A stretch of 64,000 nucleotides of DNA from Lepus europaeus (Eukaryota; Chordata; Mammalia; Lagomorpha; Leporidae): contig NC_084839.1 of the NCBI RefSeq assembly GCF_033115175.1, positions 35,449,501 through 35,513,500 on the forward strand, written 5' to 3'. The notes beneath the pieces were generated by a model. The model saw only the letters and a program-made list of their open reading frames with translations. It did no database searches and was not told the DNA's origin. Within the stretch, counting starts at the first letter, position 1. Every line of letters starts with the position of its first letter. A program made the position numbers and the translations under genes. Shown piece by piece: positions 24,986 to 37,025 of this stretch.

Positions 24986-25002
24986 GTGACAGGAGTATTT
25001 TC

Positions 25003-25320
25003 TTTTTAAGATTTATTTATTTATTTGAGAGGCAGAGTAACAGAGAGAAGGAGAGACAGAAAGAGAGATCTTCCATCTGCTGGCCCACTTCCCAAATGGC
25101 AGCAACTGCCAGAGCTAGACCAATCCGAAGCCAGGAGCCAGGAGCTTCTTGGGTCTCCCACACAGGTGCAGAGGCTCAAGCACTTGGGCCATCTTCCATT
25201 GCTTTCTCATGCCATCAGCAGAGAGCTGGACAGGAAGAGGAGCAGCTGGGACATGAACCAGTGCCCTTAAGGGGTGAGGATGCCACAAGCTTAGACCACT
25301 ACACCACTGAGCCAGCTGCA
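25003..25320 (-). mobile_element. C-element SINE type I, antisense
   Basis: Usual tail GATTTATTTATTTATTTGAG; head ends CACTGAGCCAGCTGC. Confidence 0.93.
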
Positions 25321-25365
25321 ATTCAAAGACATAAAAGGTTAATTACAAAAATGGTTTGGTGGGGT

Positions 25366-25690
25366 GGGCCTTTAGCCTGGCAGTTAAAAAGCCCATTAGG
25401 ATTCTCTTGTCCCAAATCAGAATGATTGAGTACAAGGCCTGACTGTGCTCCAGATTCCAGGGTCCTGCTAATGCACACCTTGGAAGATGGTAGGTGACAG
25501 TTCACGTAGTTTTGTTTCTCACCTGGGAGATCTGGGTTGAGTTCCTGACTCTTGGCTTTGGCCTGGTCCAGCCCTAGCAATTGCTAGCATCTGGGGAGTA
25601 AACCAGGCATGAGAGCTATCTGTGCCTGGCTTTTAGTCTCACTCTCTTTCTCTCTCTGCCTTTCAAATAAATAAATTTAAAAAATTTAAA
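25366..25690 (+). mobile_element. C-element SINE, old divergent subgroup
   Basis: GGTGGGCCTTTAGCCTGGCA head; tail CAAATAAATAAATTTAAAA. Confidence 0.88.
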
Positions 25691-26875
25691 ATAGTTATTT
25701 AAACATTCAAATAGGCAATATATTCATATGATTTGAAAAGTATCTCTTTCACTCTTCCATAGCTAATATGTTCCTCCAGTTTCTCAATGCAAAGAGAAAA
25801 AGTGCAAATATAATTTCTTAGCAGAAACGTTTCAAAAGCAGTTCAGTCCTATATACTATCCACTCAGATTCACTAATTTTTTAATCATCTTGCCACATTT
25901 ACTTTATCATTTCTTCTTTGTCTCTCTCTGTGTCTTTGTCTCTTCATAAATAAATAAATGCTATAAATATTAAATATATATTATATATGTAAATATGTAT
26001 ATTATTTTTCTGCATTACTTGAGATTATCTTGCACATAATAGCCCTTTTTTAATATTTACACTAAATATTCCAAAGAATCTATGTGCATTTCCTAAGAAC
26101 AAGGACTTTAGCATAATCATAGTGAAAGACATGTTTTCACTTCTCCCGGGTGTGTGTCTAGGAATGAAATTGCTGATGCATATGGTGACCCTGTTTAACC
26201 CTTTGAGGAACTAACAGGCTGCTTTCCAAAGTGGCGTACCAATCTATATTTCTTTTTTTTTTAGTATTTATTTATTTGAAAGGCAGACTTAGAGAGAGAG
26301 AGGGAGAGACAGAGAGAGATCTTTCATCTGCTGGTTCAAGTGGCTGCATCCAAAGCAAGGAGCCAGGAGCGTCTTCTAGTTGTCCCACGTGAGTGCAGGG
26401 GCTAAGGACTTGGGCCATCTTCTGCTACTTTCCCAGGCACATTAGCTGGATCAGAAGTGGAGCAGCCACAGCTCAAACCGGTGCCCATATGGGATACCAT
26501 CCCTGCGGACGGCAGTTTAAACCACTAAGCCACAGCACAGGCCCCATCCATTCTATATTTCAACCAGCAATGCTTGATAGTCACTATTTCTCCATGTCTT
26601 CACCAACATTTGTTATTTTCTTATTATAACCATCCTAGTAGCTATGAAGTGATAGGTCATTGTACTTTTGATTTGTAATTCCCTGACGACCAATGATGTT
26701 TCTTGTCTTGTCATGTGCTTATAGCCATTTGTATGTCTTCAGAAAATGTCTATTCAGATCTTTGCCCATTCTTTAATCGGATTGCTTATCTTTCTACTAT
26801 TTAATTATGAAGTGTTCTCTATGTATTCTGGGTACAGATCTCTTATCAGATACATGACTTGAAAATATCTTGTCT
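25690..26875 (-). mobile_element. L1M 3' fragment, antisense, split by a SINE
   Basis: CCTAAGAACAAGGACTTTAG, TCTAGGAATGAAATTGCTGA, CCAAAGTGGCGTACCAATCT, then after the SINE AACCAGCAATGCTTGATAG and CTATTCAGATCTTTGCCCAT: continuous antisense L1 3' UTR and ORF2 end. Confidence 0.88.
26252..26545 (-). mobile_element. C-element SINE type I, antisense
   Basis: TCTATATTTC duplicated on both sides; splits an antisense L1. Confidence 0.95.
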
Positions 26876-26999
26876 CGTTCTGTGGTTTTCCTGCCCTCCC
26901 GCAGCACACACCCCCGCCCCCTCCCAGCGCCCCCCACCCCCCACCCCAGTGCATACAGGACTTTAATCCTCAAATGCCTTGTTTTCTCCCAGGTAGATA

Positions 27000-27496
27000 A
27001 GGCAAATGACAGAAGTAAGCGAATTGTTCAGCTGGCATTTCTTAGAAACTGATGTTGATGAAAGATTTTACAACCTTATCATTTATAAGAAATCAACAAA
27101 AGTGGCACATTGTTTTTCAGGTAGCAATGATGCTAGCTTGTGGCAGACATGGAGTCGCTGTGCAGTTCAGATCCTCATCCAAGGAACAACGTCACTGCCC
27201 AATTCAAGGATTGTGCAGTTCGTTAACCGCCTCCCTCGTTAGCTGTTTCAAGTCTCTGAGAGCTTCTGAACCAAGGATGGCCCCAATCAGTGAGTCAGTA
27301 AAAAGGTAAAGCCCAAGCCATTTCTGCTCAATCGGGCACTCCTCCCATGGGCAATCTTTGCTCCAGAGCTCCCCACTCGGCTGGCTTGCTCCTGGGCATA
27401 TCTGCACTGTGGTTTGATGGCTCCCCTGCCTGGTTACTCTTCAATAAATAAGCCTTTCGCACTCGATCTCAGCGTTGGCTTCCAGGAAGATCTGAC
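27000..27496 (+). mobile_element. probable LTR (3' or solo), class uncertain
   Basis: The right part has LTR architecture: CTTCAATAAATAAGCCTTTCG, then about 50 bp ending GATCTGACA, that is a poly(A) signal, R/U5-like stretch and CA end. No primer-binding site or retroviral frame follows. I could not fix the 5' boundary or a target duplication. Confidence 0.42.
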
Positions 27497-28186
27497 ACAG
27501 CTGTAAATGCATATGGTTTTATAAGATAGCAACCAATATTTTTAATCATAATACATCTGTACAAATACCTAAAATTAATTGATATTAGAAATATAATTTC
27601 CCCAACTGTCTCTTTTCTCAAAATATGTGCAGAAGTTGGTATGCCACTGGTTCTGTAAGTAAAGAGCTTACAGTGTGTCCTGATTTTGGCTATATTTCTT
27701 AAATAGAGTTAACTGACAATAAACATAGCTCCAGCTTCCATATTTCATCAGATCTGTTCTCCCTGGAGGGCTTATAAAAGGGACAGTCTCTTCATTTTTT
27801 TGGCCAATAAACTATGAGCAACTCTAAGAAGAAGAAAGAGAAAAAACAAATACAAAAACAAAACATCGTCCTTGTGCAACAGCTTGTTTCCCTAAATCTT
27901 TGAGAATGACTTATGCATGGATGATTTTGAAGAGAACATCAGGAACACACTATAAGCATTATAGTAAAGATTCCTCCCCCTGAGGCAGAAACACTGGTGC
28001 TCCAGAATTGCTTTCCTCTTCAACCATTTGTGTAAACATGACAAAGTTTGCTTTCATTTGTGGGGTATATGTTTTTTGTTTTCTTAACTCTCACACAGAA
28101 GTGAAAAACAACAAAGCCTTGGGATGGAAAATGGCAAAAGTTAAAAAAAGAACTGAATTTTAATATGTGCAAAAATAGATCTTTCT
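27497..28186. other. AT-rich DNA, no gene recognised
   Basis: GGGCTTATAAAAGGGACAG near 27,770 looks TATA-like but has no supporting context. Confidence 0.4.
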
Positions 28187-28491
28187 GGAGCCAGCATTGT
28201 GGCTCAGCTGGTTAAGCCATAGCCTTCAACACTAACATCCCATTTGAGCACCGATTTGTGTCCTAGCTGCTCCACTTCTGATCCAGCTCCCTGCTAATGC
28301 ACCTGGGAAAGTAGTGGAAGATGGCCCAAGTCCTTGGATTCCCACCACACATGTAGGGGACCGGGAAGGAGTTCCAGGCTTCATTGTGGCCATTTGGAAA
28401 GTGAACCAATAGATAGAAGATCTCTCTGTCTCTGTCTCTGTCTCTCTTTCTTTGTAGCTCTTTCAAATAAATAAATAAATCTTAAAAAAAT
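28187..28491 (+). mobile_element. C-element SINE type I
   Basis: Head GGAGCCAGCATTGTGG; tail (AAAT)n. Confidence 0.93.
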
Positions 28492-28494
28492 GAG

Positions 28495-28740
28495 GGCTGA
28501 AATGGGATATGTGTACCAACCTGGTCCAGTGCACTTCTTGTAAGTTTATTCCTGTCCTTTTCAACTTTTGTCATCATGTGAAATAGGATTTTTAAATTAC
28601 ATTTTTATCTGATTATTGATTAATTAAAAAGGAAGTATTGATTTTTGTACAGTTGGCTTAGTACTGCTATCTTATTTAACACTTTAATTAGTTCCAATGG
28701 ATTTCTTTCTAAAATATATTCTGTGCTGCTCTAAAATACA
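28495..28740 (-). mobile_element. probable L1 ORF2 fragment, antisense
   Basis: GATTTTTGTACAGTTGGCTT and AACACTTTAATTAGTTCCAA resemble the antisense reverse-transcriptase region of L1. Weak; boundaries are guesses. Confidence 0.45.
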
Positions 28741-29130
28741 ATGATTTTATGGGCAAATCCTGATAATTTTGCCCTTGGCCTTTCGGTAAAAGCAGGAGCA
28801 TCAGGATGCAGGCTGAGGATTCAGTCATAACTCCAGGATCCCATGACCAGCCTTGGATGACCAGAATTAGGAGGAATACAGCCATCACTGATGTTGACAG
28901 CTGATTAGACAAGTCATCTGCCAGATCAATAGGCTGCTGCTATACTGACTGGCTCCAGTGCATGCCCTCCCCCCACCCGCCAGTCTGCATCAATAACTCA
29001 AGTGCTGTTCACACATCTGTCTCTACATTCGCCTTGGTGGCAGATCAAGTCTCCATACCAGTACTTCTGTGTGGAGAGATCCAAATCACAGCTTGAGCTC
29101 TAGCCATTGGAGACTGGAAAATGCAGTGGT

Positions 29131-29468
29131 TTTTGTTTGTTTGTTTTTACTTATTTGACAGGTAGAGTTAGACAGTGAGAGAGAGATAAAGAGAAAGGTC
29201 TTCCTTCTGTTGGTTCACACCTCCCCCCCCCCCCAAATGGCTGCTACAGCTGGCACTGCGCCGATCCAAAGCCAGGAGCCAGGTGCTTCTTCCTGGTCAC
29301 CCACGCAGGTGCAGGCACCCAAGAACTTGGGCCACCCTCCACTGCCTTCCCGGGCCACAGCAGAGAGCTGGACTGGAAAAGGAGCAGCCAGGACTAGAAC
29401 CACGTGCCCATATGGGATGCCGACGCCAAAGGTGGAAGATTAGCCAAGTGATCCACGGTGCCAGCCCC
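29131..29468 (-). mobile_element. C-element SINE type II, antisense
   Basis: GAAAATGNAGT flanks both sides. An internal C-run (about 29,222-29,235) is expanded where most copies have CCTCC. Confidence 0.94.
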
Positions 29469-29574
29469 AGGAAAATGTAGTTTTTAAGCTTCTGTCTGTG
29501 CATTTACTTTGGAGCATACAAATATGTAATAACTGCTGCGGCATTCTTGAGTGTATCTAGAAAGCTTTCATTTC

Positions 29575-30130
29575 TTTTTTTTTTTTAAATTACATAACAT
29601 AAAATATACGTAAGACTTGCCATCTTAACTACTGTTAAGTGTACAGTGTAGAAGTGTCAAGCGCACTTACATTATTGCGCAACCAATCTCCACAACTCTT
29701 CGCAATTTGCAAAACTGAAACTCTGTACCCATTAAAGAACAGCTCCCTGCTTATCCTTCCTTAAACCCTGGGCAGAGGGTAGGGTGGGGGAACCACCATT
29801 GGACTTTCTGTTTCTATGAAAATTCTAGGTACTTCATAGAACTAGGATCATACAGTATGTGTCTTTTTGTGATTGGCTTATTTTACTTAGCATAATGTTT
29901 TTGAGATTCGTTCATGTTGTAGCATATCTCAAAACTTCCTTCCTCTTTAAGGCTAGTAACATGCCATTGTATGTATTTTACCACGTGCATATACATATAT
30001 TTGCACGACCATTCCAATATTTATACATTCACCTGTTAATGGATACTTGTGCTGCTTCCACCTCTTGGGTGTCATGAACAATGGTGTTATGAACACATAC
30101 ATATCTCTTTGAACCTTGCTTTCAATTATT
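29575..30130 (-). mobile_element. L1M 3' fragment, antisense
   Basis: TTGCGCAACCAATCTCCACA, GAAACTCTGTACCCATTAAA, TTACTTAGCATAATG and TCACCTGTTAATGGATACTT are antisense L1M 3'-end signatures. Confidence 0.88.
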
Positions 30131-30132
30131 TT

Positions 30133-30745
30133 TAAAAATTATTTGTTTACTTTATTTACTTGAAACAAAAGAGAGAGCAAGGAGTGGGGGGGGGGCCAGC
30201 GCCGTGGCTCAATAGGCTAATCCTCCGCCTAGCGGCTCTGGCACACAGGGTTCTAGTCCCGGTCAGGACACTGGATTCTGTCCCGGTTGCCCCTCTTCCA
30301 GGCCAGCTCTCTGCTATGGCCCAGGAAGGCAGTGAAGGATGGCCCAAGCGCTTGGGCCCTGCACCCCATGGGAGACCAGGAGAAGCACCTGGCTCCTGCC
30401 TTCGGATCAGCGCGGTGCGCCGGCCGCAGTGGCCATTGGAGGGTGAACCAACAGCAAAAGAAGACCTTTCTCTCTGTCTCTCTCTCACTGTCCACTCTGC
30501 CTGTCAAAAAGAAAAAAAAAAGAAAAAAGGAGTTGGGGAAGATAAAGAGAGAGAGATGGCCCATCTGCTGGTTCTACTCCCCAAATGCCTACAACAGCCA
30601 CCCCACAGCATTACTTCTGATCAGGAATTCACCTCACAGCCAAAGAGGTGCAGCAACAGGCTCCTGCTCACGGAATCCCCTGCTCTTGCTATCTTCCCTG
30701 CCATCTTGATGAGGCTGAATCAAGACACTAGTGGAATGCTCTTTT
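30133..30745 (-). mobile_element. C-element SINE type I, antisense, host of nested copy
   Basis: Tail piece 30,133-30,185 and body from about 30,531 on; right part decayed. Confidence 0.8.
30186..30530 (+). mobile_element. C-element SINE type II, nested
   Basis: AAGGAGTNGGGG on both sides. The 5' end has a run of about 10 G residues. Confidence 0.93.
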
Positions 30746-30760
30746 AAAAATACAGTTACC

Positions 30761-30966
30761 ATGTGGCCAGCACTGTGGTGTAGCCAGTAAAGTGCCGGCA
30801 TCCCATATGGGTGCCAGTTTGAGTCCTGGCTGCTCCACTTCCGATCCAGCTCTCTGCTATGGCCTGGGAAAACAGTAGAAGATGGCCCAAGTCCTTGTGC
30901 CCCTGGGTTCGGATGGGCACAGCTCCAGCTGTCCAGGCCATCTGGGGAGTGAACCAGCAGATGGAA

Positions 30967-31009
<43 letters not shown>

Positions 31010-31076
31010 CTGCTTCTGCTTCTCTATAACTCTGCCTTTCAAATAAATAAATAAATGTTTTTTTTAAAAAGAGAAG
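30761..31076 (+). mobile_element. C-element SINE type I
   Basis: ACAGTTACC duplicated at 30,752-30,760 and 31,082-31,090; expanded (CT)n at 30,968-31,004. Confidence 0.95.
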
Positions 31077-32438
31077 AAAACACAGTTACCTTGCCAGTTA
31101 AGAGAAAATAGCTTGCAGGACAGGGGCAAGGTTCTCCACGCGGCTCTGTGTGCTCTGAATCAGCATTCAATACATGGTACTATTGCTCAGCTAGCCAGAA
31201 TCACAGGACCAGGAACCACAGTGTGGAAATGGAAGTGGCACAATCTGCCATTATGTTTAGTGATCCACACGCACAATCTTTGCTTCCGGTTGCCACCGTG
31301 TAAGCTCTGTTAGCCTTGAGGTCTTAGTTCCACTGGGAAGAATGCTTCTGACAGGGGAAAGAACACTGACTCCTCCACTGATTGGCAGTTAAGGTTGCCT
31401 TGCACTCACTTTGCACTCCTCATGGCTTCCAGTCAACAAAGAAGGGGGTGACAGTGTTGGCTTGGGTGATTGACAGTGACTGCCAAATTGTATTCCAGCT
31501 CCACGGTGTGGAAAGGAAGAACATACCTGTATCCGGGGGATCCTTTAAGGCCTCTCTTATTATTACCTTGTCCTGTGACTAAGGTCAATGGACTAAGGAG
31601 GACTGTGAGTGGCCCAGACCTTTCCAGAATGAAGATTTGTGTTGCTCCACCAAGTAAAGAACCACAACCAGCTGAGGTGCATATTGAAGGCAGAGAACAC
31701 AAATGGGTAGCAGACAAAGGTAGTTTTTTTTTTTTTTAAGATTTATTTATTTGAAAGTCAGAGTTACACGAAGAGAGAAGAAGAGGCAGAGAGAGAGAAG
31801 TCTTCTATCCACTAGTTCACTCCCCAATTGGCCGCAATGGCTGGAGCTGTGCCGATCTGAAGCCAGGAGCCGGGAGCTTCTTCTGGGTCTCTCATGTGGG
31901 TGCAGGGGTCCAAGCACTTGGGCCATCTCCTATTGCTTTCCCAGGCCATAGCAGAGAGCTGGATTGGATCCGGAGCACTGGATACCGGCACTGCAGGTGG
32001 CAACTTTACCCGCTATACCACAGCACCAGCCCTGACAAAGGTAGTTATAACTACCAGCTACAACCACATGATCTGCTGCAGAAAATTGTAACTGTCATGA
32101 AAATATATTTGTGTGTATAATTACATATATTCAACAAGTGTCTTTGTTTTCTTGCCTCTCCTATTTCTTGATCATGTAATATAAGAAGCAGTGAGTTTAC
32201 ATGAGTATTTAAGCCTTCTTAGTTTTATATCACAGTATTTATGTTATGGGCTATGACAAGAAGAGGAAATATCACTCAAGAACTTTATCTTCTCTTCCAG
32301 GGAAGGGATTACTGCATTTCTGGTTGAATAGAGGATAGTTGTATCATCTTAGAATCATGGCTTATTTTGTCTGTATTTGGAGATTGAGGGTGGTTTAAGG
32401 AGATGCATATGGACGCCAAGTTGACAAAGGTGGATTTA
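31077..32438 (+). mobile_element. ERVL-class provirus, decayed 3' internal region with dUTPase-like remnant
   Basis: An old endogenous retrovirus relic just upstream of its LTR. Frames at about 31,382-31,582 and 31,470-31,739 together resemble the dUTPase-like domain that ERVL elements carry at the end of pol. The first holds the VIDSD core of a dUTPase motif; the second, in a different frame, continues with LPCPVTKVNG and a PPSKEPQPAEV stretch. Frame changes and stops between the parts show it is non-functional. A C-element SINE (31,726-32,033) interrupts it. After the coding remnant comes an AT-rich untranslated stretch reaching the LTR. No env-like or reverse transcriptase region is visible; the upstream part is missing or replaced by SINEs and L1 near 30.1-31.1 kb. 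Confidence 0.8.
31726..32033 (-). mobile_element. C-element SINE type I inside the ERVL relic
   Basis: Perfect 13-bp duplication GACAAAGGTAGTT at 31,713-31,725 and 32,034-32,046. Confidence 0.97.
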
Positions 32439-33057
32439 TGATGGTTAATATTATATGGAAACTTGATGGGCTAAATGATACCCAGACAGCTGGCAAAACA
32501 TTATTTCTGGTTTTGTCTATGAGGGTGTTTCTAGAAGAGACTGGCATTTTAATTAGTGGACTAAGAACAGTTCTTCCTCACCCAGTATGGCTGGGCGCCA
32601 TCTGTTCCACTGAGGGCAAGCACAGATAGATCAAACTGGCAGAGGTGAGGCAACACTGCCATCCTTTCTGGAGCTGTGATGCCCATCTTCTCCTGACTGT
32701 GGCCATCAGAACTCTAGGTTTTCAGACCTTACTACTCCAGGACTTAAACCAGGGACCCCTCAGCTTCTCAGGCCTTTGGACTCAGCCTGAGAATTAAACC
32801 ACTGGCTTCCCTGATCTTCAGGTCTTTGCACTTAGACTGGCATCCCCCATCCTCCAGGTTGCAGACATTGAATCATGGCACTTCTCGGCCACTATAATCA
32901 TCTGAGCCAATTCCCGAAATAAACCCCCTTCTCTCCCTCGTCCTCTTTCCATAGATATGTGTGTGTGTGTATATATAGATATATATATGCACATATATAC
33001 ATAAATACATACATATATATATATATGTTTATTTGTCTGGACAACCCTGACTGTACA
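32439..33057 (+). mobile_element. ERVL-class 3' LTR (MLT2/LTR16-like)
   Basis: Starts TGATGGTTAATATT, continues with the GATACCCAGACAGCTGG stretch typical of these LTRs, has CCAATTCCCGAAATAAACCC near its polyadenylation region, an expanded TATA/GT-rich microsatellite (about 32,955-33,026), and ends CCCTGACTGTACA. It directly follows the internal region, so it is the 3' LTR. No 5' LTR is seen in the window. Confidence 0.82.
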
Positions 33058-33059
33058 GG

Positions 33060-33549
33060 TTGGTGGGATCTCTATCCCCTACCCTTGAACCTGGGAAGAT
33101 CTTTGTGACTATCTGGACAAACAGAGCATGGCAAAAGTGATACCACGTTACTTTAGAGGCTAGATCATAAAAATGCCATGCACTTCCACCTTCTTCTCTT
33201 GGGATGTTCATCCTCATCATCCATGCCATGGGTAAGATTGAGCTCCCGAGAAAGTACTTGGAGAGGCTGTGTGTAAGAGTTTCATCTGACACCCCAGCCA
33301 AGGCCTCAACCATTAGCTACAAGCCAAGTGCCACATGAGTGAGTGATGACATCTCCAGATGACAGTATCCCTAAGCCATGAAGTCACCCCAAACTTCGAA
33401 TCTGCAATGGAGGCTCCGGACAGTGAGGAGCAGAAGCAAATTCCCCCTGCTGTGGTACTGACCCACAGAATTCACGTACAATAAATTGGATGCTTCATGC
33501 CACAAAGTTTTGGGGTGGCTCGTCACACAGCAATAGAGATCTGGTAACA
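33060..33549 (+). mobile_element. MLT1-type LTR (ERVL-MaLR)
   Basis: Shows the MLT1 hallmarks: AGAGGCTAGATCATAAAAATGCC, CTCTTGGGATGTTC, CTGACCCACAGAATTC, and a 3' end of AAGTTTTGGGGTGGCTCGTCACACAGCAATAGA to GGTAACA. It abuts the ERVL LTR with only about 2 bp between. Confidence 0.85.
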
Positions 33550-33551
33550 GT

Positions 33552-33690
33552 ATCTAATGATATGATCATTTGCTTATTCTTTCATCTTTTGATGTAATAT
33601 TGAAAAAAAAATATTCCTAGAATAAAGTGTCCTTGCTCATGTCAATTCTCTGTTTTGTTTGCTAATGTGCAAAGGATAATTACTTCAAAA
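33552..33690 (-). mobile_element. possible L1 ORF2 fragment, antisense
   Basis: CTTTTGATGTAATATTGAA, CCTAGAATAAAGTGTCCTTG and GTTTTGTTTGCTAATGTG resemble antisense L1 ORF2. Low certainty. Confidence 0.4.
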
Positions 33691-34315
33691 CAAGATTGAT
33701 TTTCATTGCTTCTGCCTTCTAAGGTGACATGATTCATGTTAGACATGGAAGGAATATCCATGCTGCTCCCTCCCATTTTAGGGGACAACCCCCTGCTATC
33801 TTTTCTTCTCTCCTTAGTTTACACTCCATGATTATCACTTTTATTAGTCTCTAGAAAATACTTTCCATTTCTTTGCCTCTCTCTTTTTACAATAGTTTCC
33901 TTGAAAAAATAATCCAGCCTCAGATAACCCCAGCCATCCACCTGGATACTTGAGCATTGCTGGAGCACCATCCAGTTGTACAGCGTGGTGTCACCTTCCT
34001 AGTCACAAGTCTCAAAAGGGCGCTCCGTATCACCCAGCAATCTACTCAGTCTCTGGGAACTCTGTATGTGGATTTCAGAGCATCTAATTTACACCTTTTC
34101 CTCTTTTCTTGCACCTTACTTCCCCCACCTGTTTCCATCTGCTGTTCATCTCCGACCTGCACATGTACTTTGAGAAAATCAAAACCATCCGCCTGGAGCC
34201 CCTTTACCTTGCAGTGCCTCCCCCTCCATTTCAACACAAAGACCGTGCTCTGTCGCCCCACACTCCCTCCCTCAAAGAACCAATTTGGAGCATCTCCCAT
34301 GCCCCAGGTACCTTA
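33690..34315. other. no recognisable gene or repeat
   Basis: Moderately pyrimidine-rich sequence. Short open frames here lack any family resemblance that I can name. Confidence 0.5.
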
Positions 34316-34430
34316 CTTGCATTTTAGTTTATGAAACAAATGTGAATAGCTCCATTTTTCTGAGTAGAAAACTGAGGCTTGGTTCATTTAAGCACCCTGC
34401 CCTGCCTCACTCAGCGCAAAGCTGTTGGCT
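34315..34430 (-). mobile_element. MIR fragment, antisense
   Basis: GCTCCATTTTTCTGAGTAG and AAAACTGAGGCTTGGTT followed by a decayed core. Confidence 0.55.
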
Positions 34431-35849
34431 AACCCCGTGGTCAGAGCTTGCTTCTCCCCATCTCAGTGGCTCCTCGCATCAAGAACAGTATGTACACTGC
34501 TGTTTCAGATTTATCTTTTTGAAAATGAGACTGTTCCAGAGAGGGACATTCCAACAGTCTGTTCTGCAATCTTTCGAAGGACACTAGTGTGTAGGCTATT
34601 GTCAAGTCCAGCTGGAGCTGATGGCAGGCTCTGACTTGAAAGGTCCCTTTGCTCAATCCCATTCTCGTTCTTCAGCATTTTGTTTTTAGAAGGCAAGTCT
34701 GACCATTAGTCACTGTGCAGCTCCTACCTTTACAACCTAGTCCTAGAAAAATGGATCTTTGACAGAAGTTCATGAAACCAAAGCATATTTCTCTGTGCTA
34801 TCAGCAGGGACTTACTTGGAGATCCCTCCCAAATAATGAGATCCGTGCTGAGTCTCAGAAAAATGAGACCACACTAAATCAACACCATGGGTGGTGGGGG
34901 GAGGCTATTTTCTACGGAATTTTTTTTTAATTATGAAACATTAGGACATTTTTAAAGAGCCAAATAAATAAGTATGTATGCATATGTGCACATCGGAATG
35001 TCTTTAATTATGTGTTTCTGTTGTCTATAATTACCATGGAATGCAGGTGAGCCAAGGGCTGGACACACTCTTCCCTCTGGGTTCTCAACCTGGCACGCCT
35101 GGCTTTGGCATTGGTTGACCTGCTGCACCCCAGCTAGCATTTGGATCCCCTGGGGGAATTCCTTGGGCCCTTGGAGGTTACAGCTATGGAGCTGGATACT
35201 GCAGAGCCAGAAGAGGGGCTCACAGCCCATCGGGGCTTCATCTTGTCCTCTTGTCCTGACTCCACCACTATCATGGAGAGTGACAAAGGGTTTCTCCCTG
35301 CAAAAGAGGAGAGAGTAGGGGGAAGGGAGGCAATGCTGATCGAGACATGGGATAAAAATATATAAAAACGTCTAGCCCAGAACTGCATAATTTCACCCTT
35401 ATCAGCTTTGCTGAAAGTGATATTTATAATCCACTTGCAACATAAGGAAGCGTGGAAGCAGGCCCGGTTTCCCTGGGTCACCCTCTCCTTCCCCACTGGA
35501 GAGACACGCTCAGCCCTCCGCCTGCCCAGAGCTGCACGCCTCCCACGCGGCCCAGCTGGATAAAGCAGGCTGCTTCCCAAGCCCCTCACTTATCCAGCTC
35601 TAAATCAGTGTTTCTACAGATTCTCCTTTCACTGAACCAAAGGCTGACATGTCATCTGTGTTCTGCTGGTCCAGTCTCCTTTTCCCTTCTTCCAGCGAGA
35701 GCTTTCTTTTGGGGATCCTTCCCGACTTGGACCTGTTAGGAGGACCTGCCCTCACTTGGATGAGCTGATGTGACTGGAGCAGGGGTAGGGAGTGGGGAGT
35801 AGGGGGAAGAAGCAGGAACCGGAGAGGTGGTCTTTGAGGTACCCTTCAA
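34431..35849. other. SINE-free unique DNA, no gene recognised
   Basis: Frames up to 151 codons (minus, 35,134-35,589) show no recognisable domain and no splice context. Local CpG near 35,500 is modest. Confidence 0.5.
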
Positions 35850-36098
35850 ATTATGATTCTGATCCCGGCTGCTCCACTTCCCATCCAGCTCCCTGCTAAT
35901 GTGTTTGGGAAAGCATCAGAGGATGGTCAAGTATTTGGCTCCTGCACCCACGTGGGAGACCCAGTGGGAATTTGTGGTTTGGGCTTGGACCAGTCTCAGC
36001 CCTTGCAGCCATGTGGGGAGTAAACCAGCAGATGTCTCTCCCTTTTTCTCTATCACTTTGCCTTTCAAATAAATTAATAAACAATAAATCCTTTTTAA
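35850..36098 (+). mobile_element. C-element SINE type I, 5'-truncated
   Basis: Starts at CCCGGCTGCTCCACTTC; AAANTATGAT flanks both ends. Confidence 0.92.
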
Positions 36099-37025
36099 AA
36101 AAACTATGATCCTGGACCTCCAACTCCATTTATTCCTTAAAATGGCTTCAAGACTGAAAATGGGTATCTATAAAAAAGACTGGAATCCGTCTAAATTGCA
36201 CTAAACATCAAGTAACTACTTTTTCCAGATGGTATGTAGCAAAGAACAGATATTTTCTGGTAAAGTTTTTCTTTGTCTACTTTGTTGTCACACAAAGAAT
36301 TTTACAAAACTGGCGTGTGGTTTTATATCTAGCAGGGAAGTAATACTGCACTCTGAAGAGCCAAGTGATTTCTGCAGATGAAAATGATTCCTAGTCTCCC
36401 ATACGAAGCAGAGAGGCTGCCCCACCATTGATTGTTGAACTTGTCTTAAAACATTTCTCGTTCACATTCTTTTAAAATCTATATGGCTAAGGCAAGTGTC
36501 TTCCTCAGAAAATGAAATCTCTAGTGAAATGTTATGAAAATAATTTTCGCTACAGTTGGTATCTCTGTATGCGGTTTTCTGATTTCAAAGCTGTGGGAGG
36601 CAGTACTTTCTTCCAGCCAAATTTCTCCAGGCTTTGGAACTCTTTTGCCATTAGGCTCAGAGAAAACACTGTGTTCAAGACACCCCTGTATGGATGTATA
36701 TGAAAAGGGGTGGAACCTAAAGAAAAGTCAAGAACCTGCCAGGTGTTGAACAAGTCCACCAATATAGAAGCAAAATGAGAGCTCCTGGTCCTCTCTCAGT
36801 TTAGATTCCATCTTCCTTGACATTCATATCCTGTGATTCTAGGACCAGATAACGACTTGCACAATCTGTAACTTTAGCAGAAAAAGGCATTGGTAATGTC
36901 TACCATTATGATTCAGTTGTTTGTGTGTGTGTGTGTGTGTGTTTTACTTCTAAATACTCATTTTGAAAAAACTCTTGCTATGTGAATATCCTGTTCCTCG
37001 ATAATCCATCACCCAGTCATTAGAA
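36099..37025. other. no recognisable gene; contains a (GT)n
   Basis: Unique-looking AT-rich DNA with a GT microsatellite at about 36,920-36,942. Confidence 0.5.
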
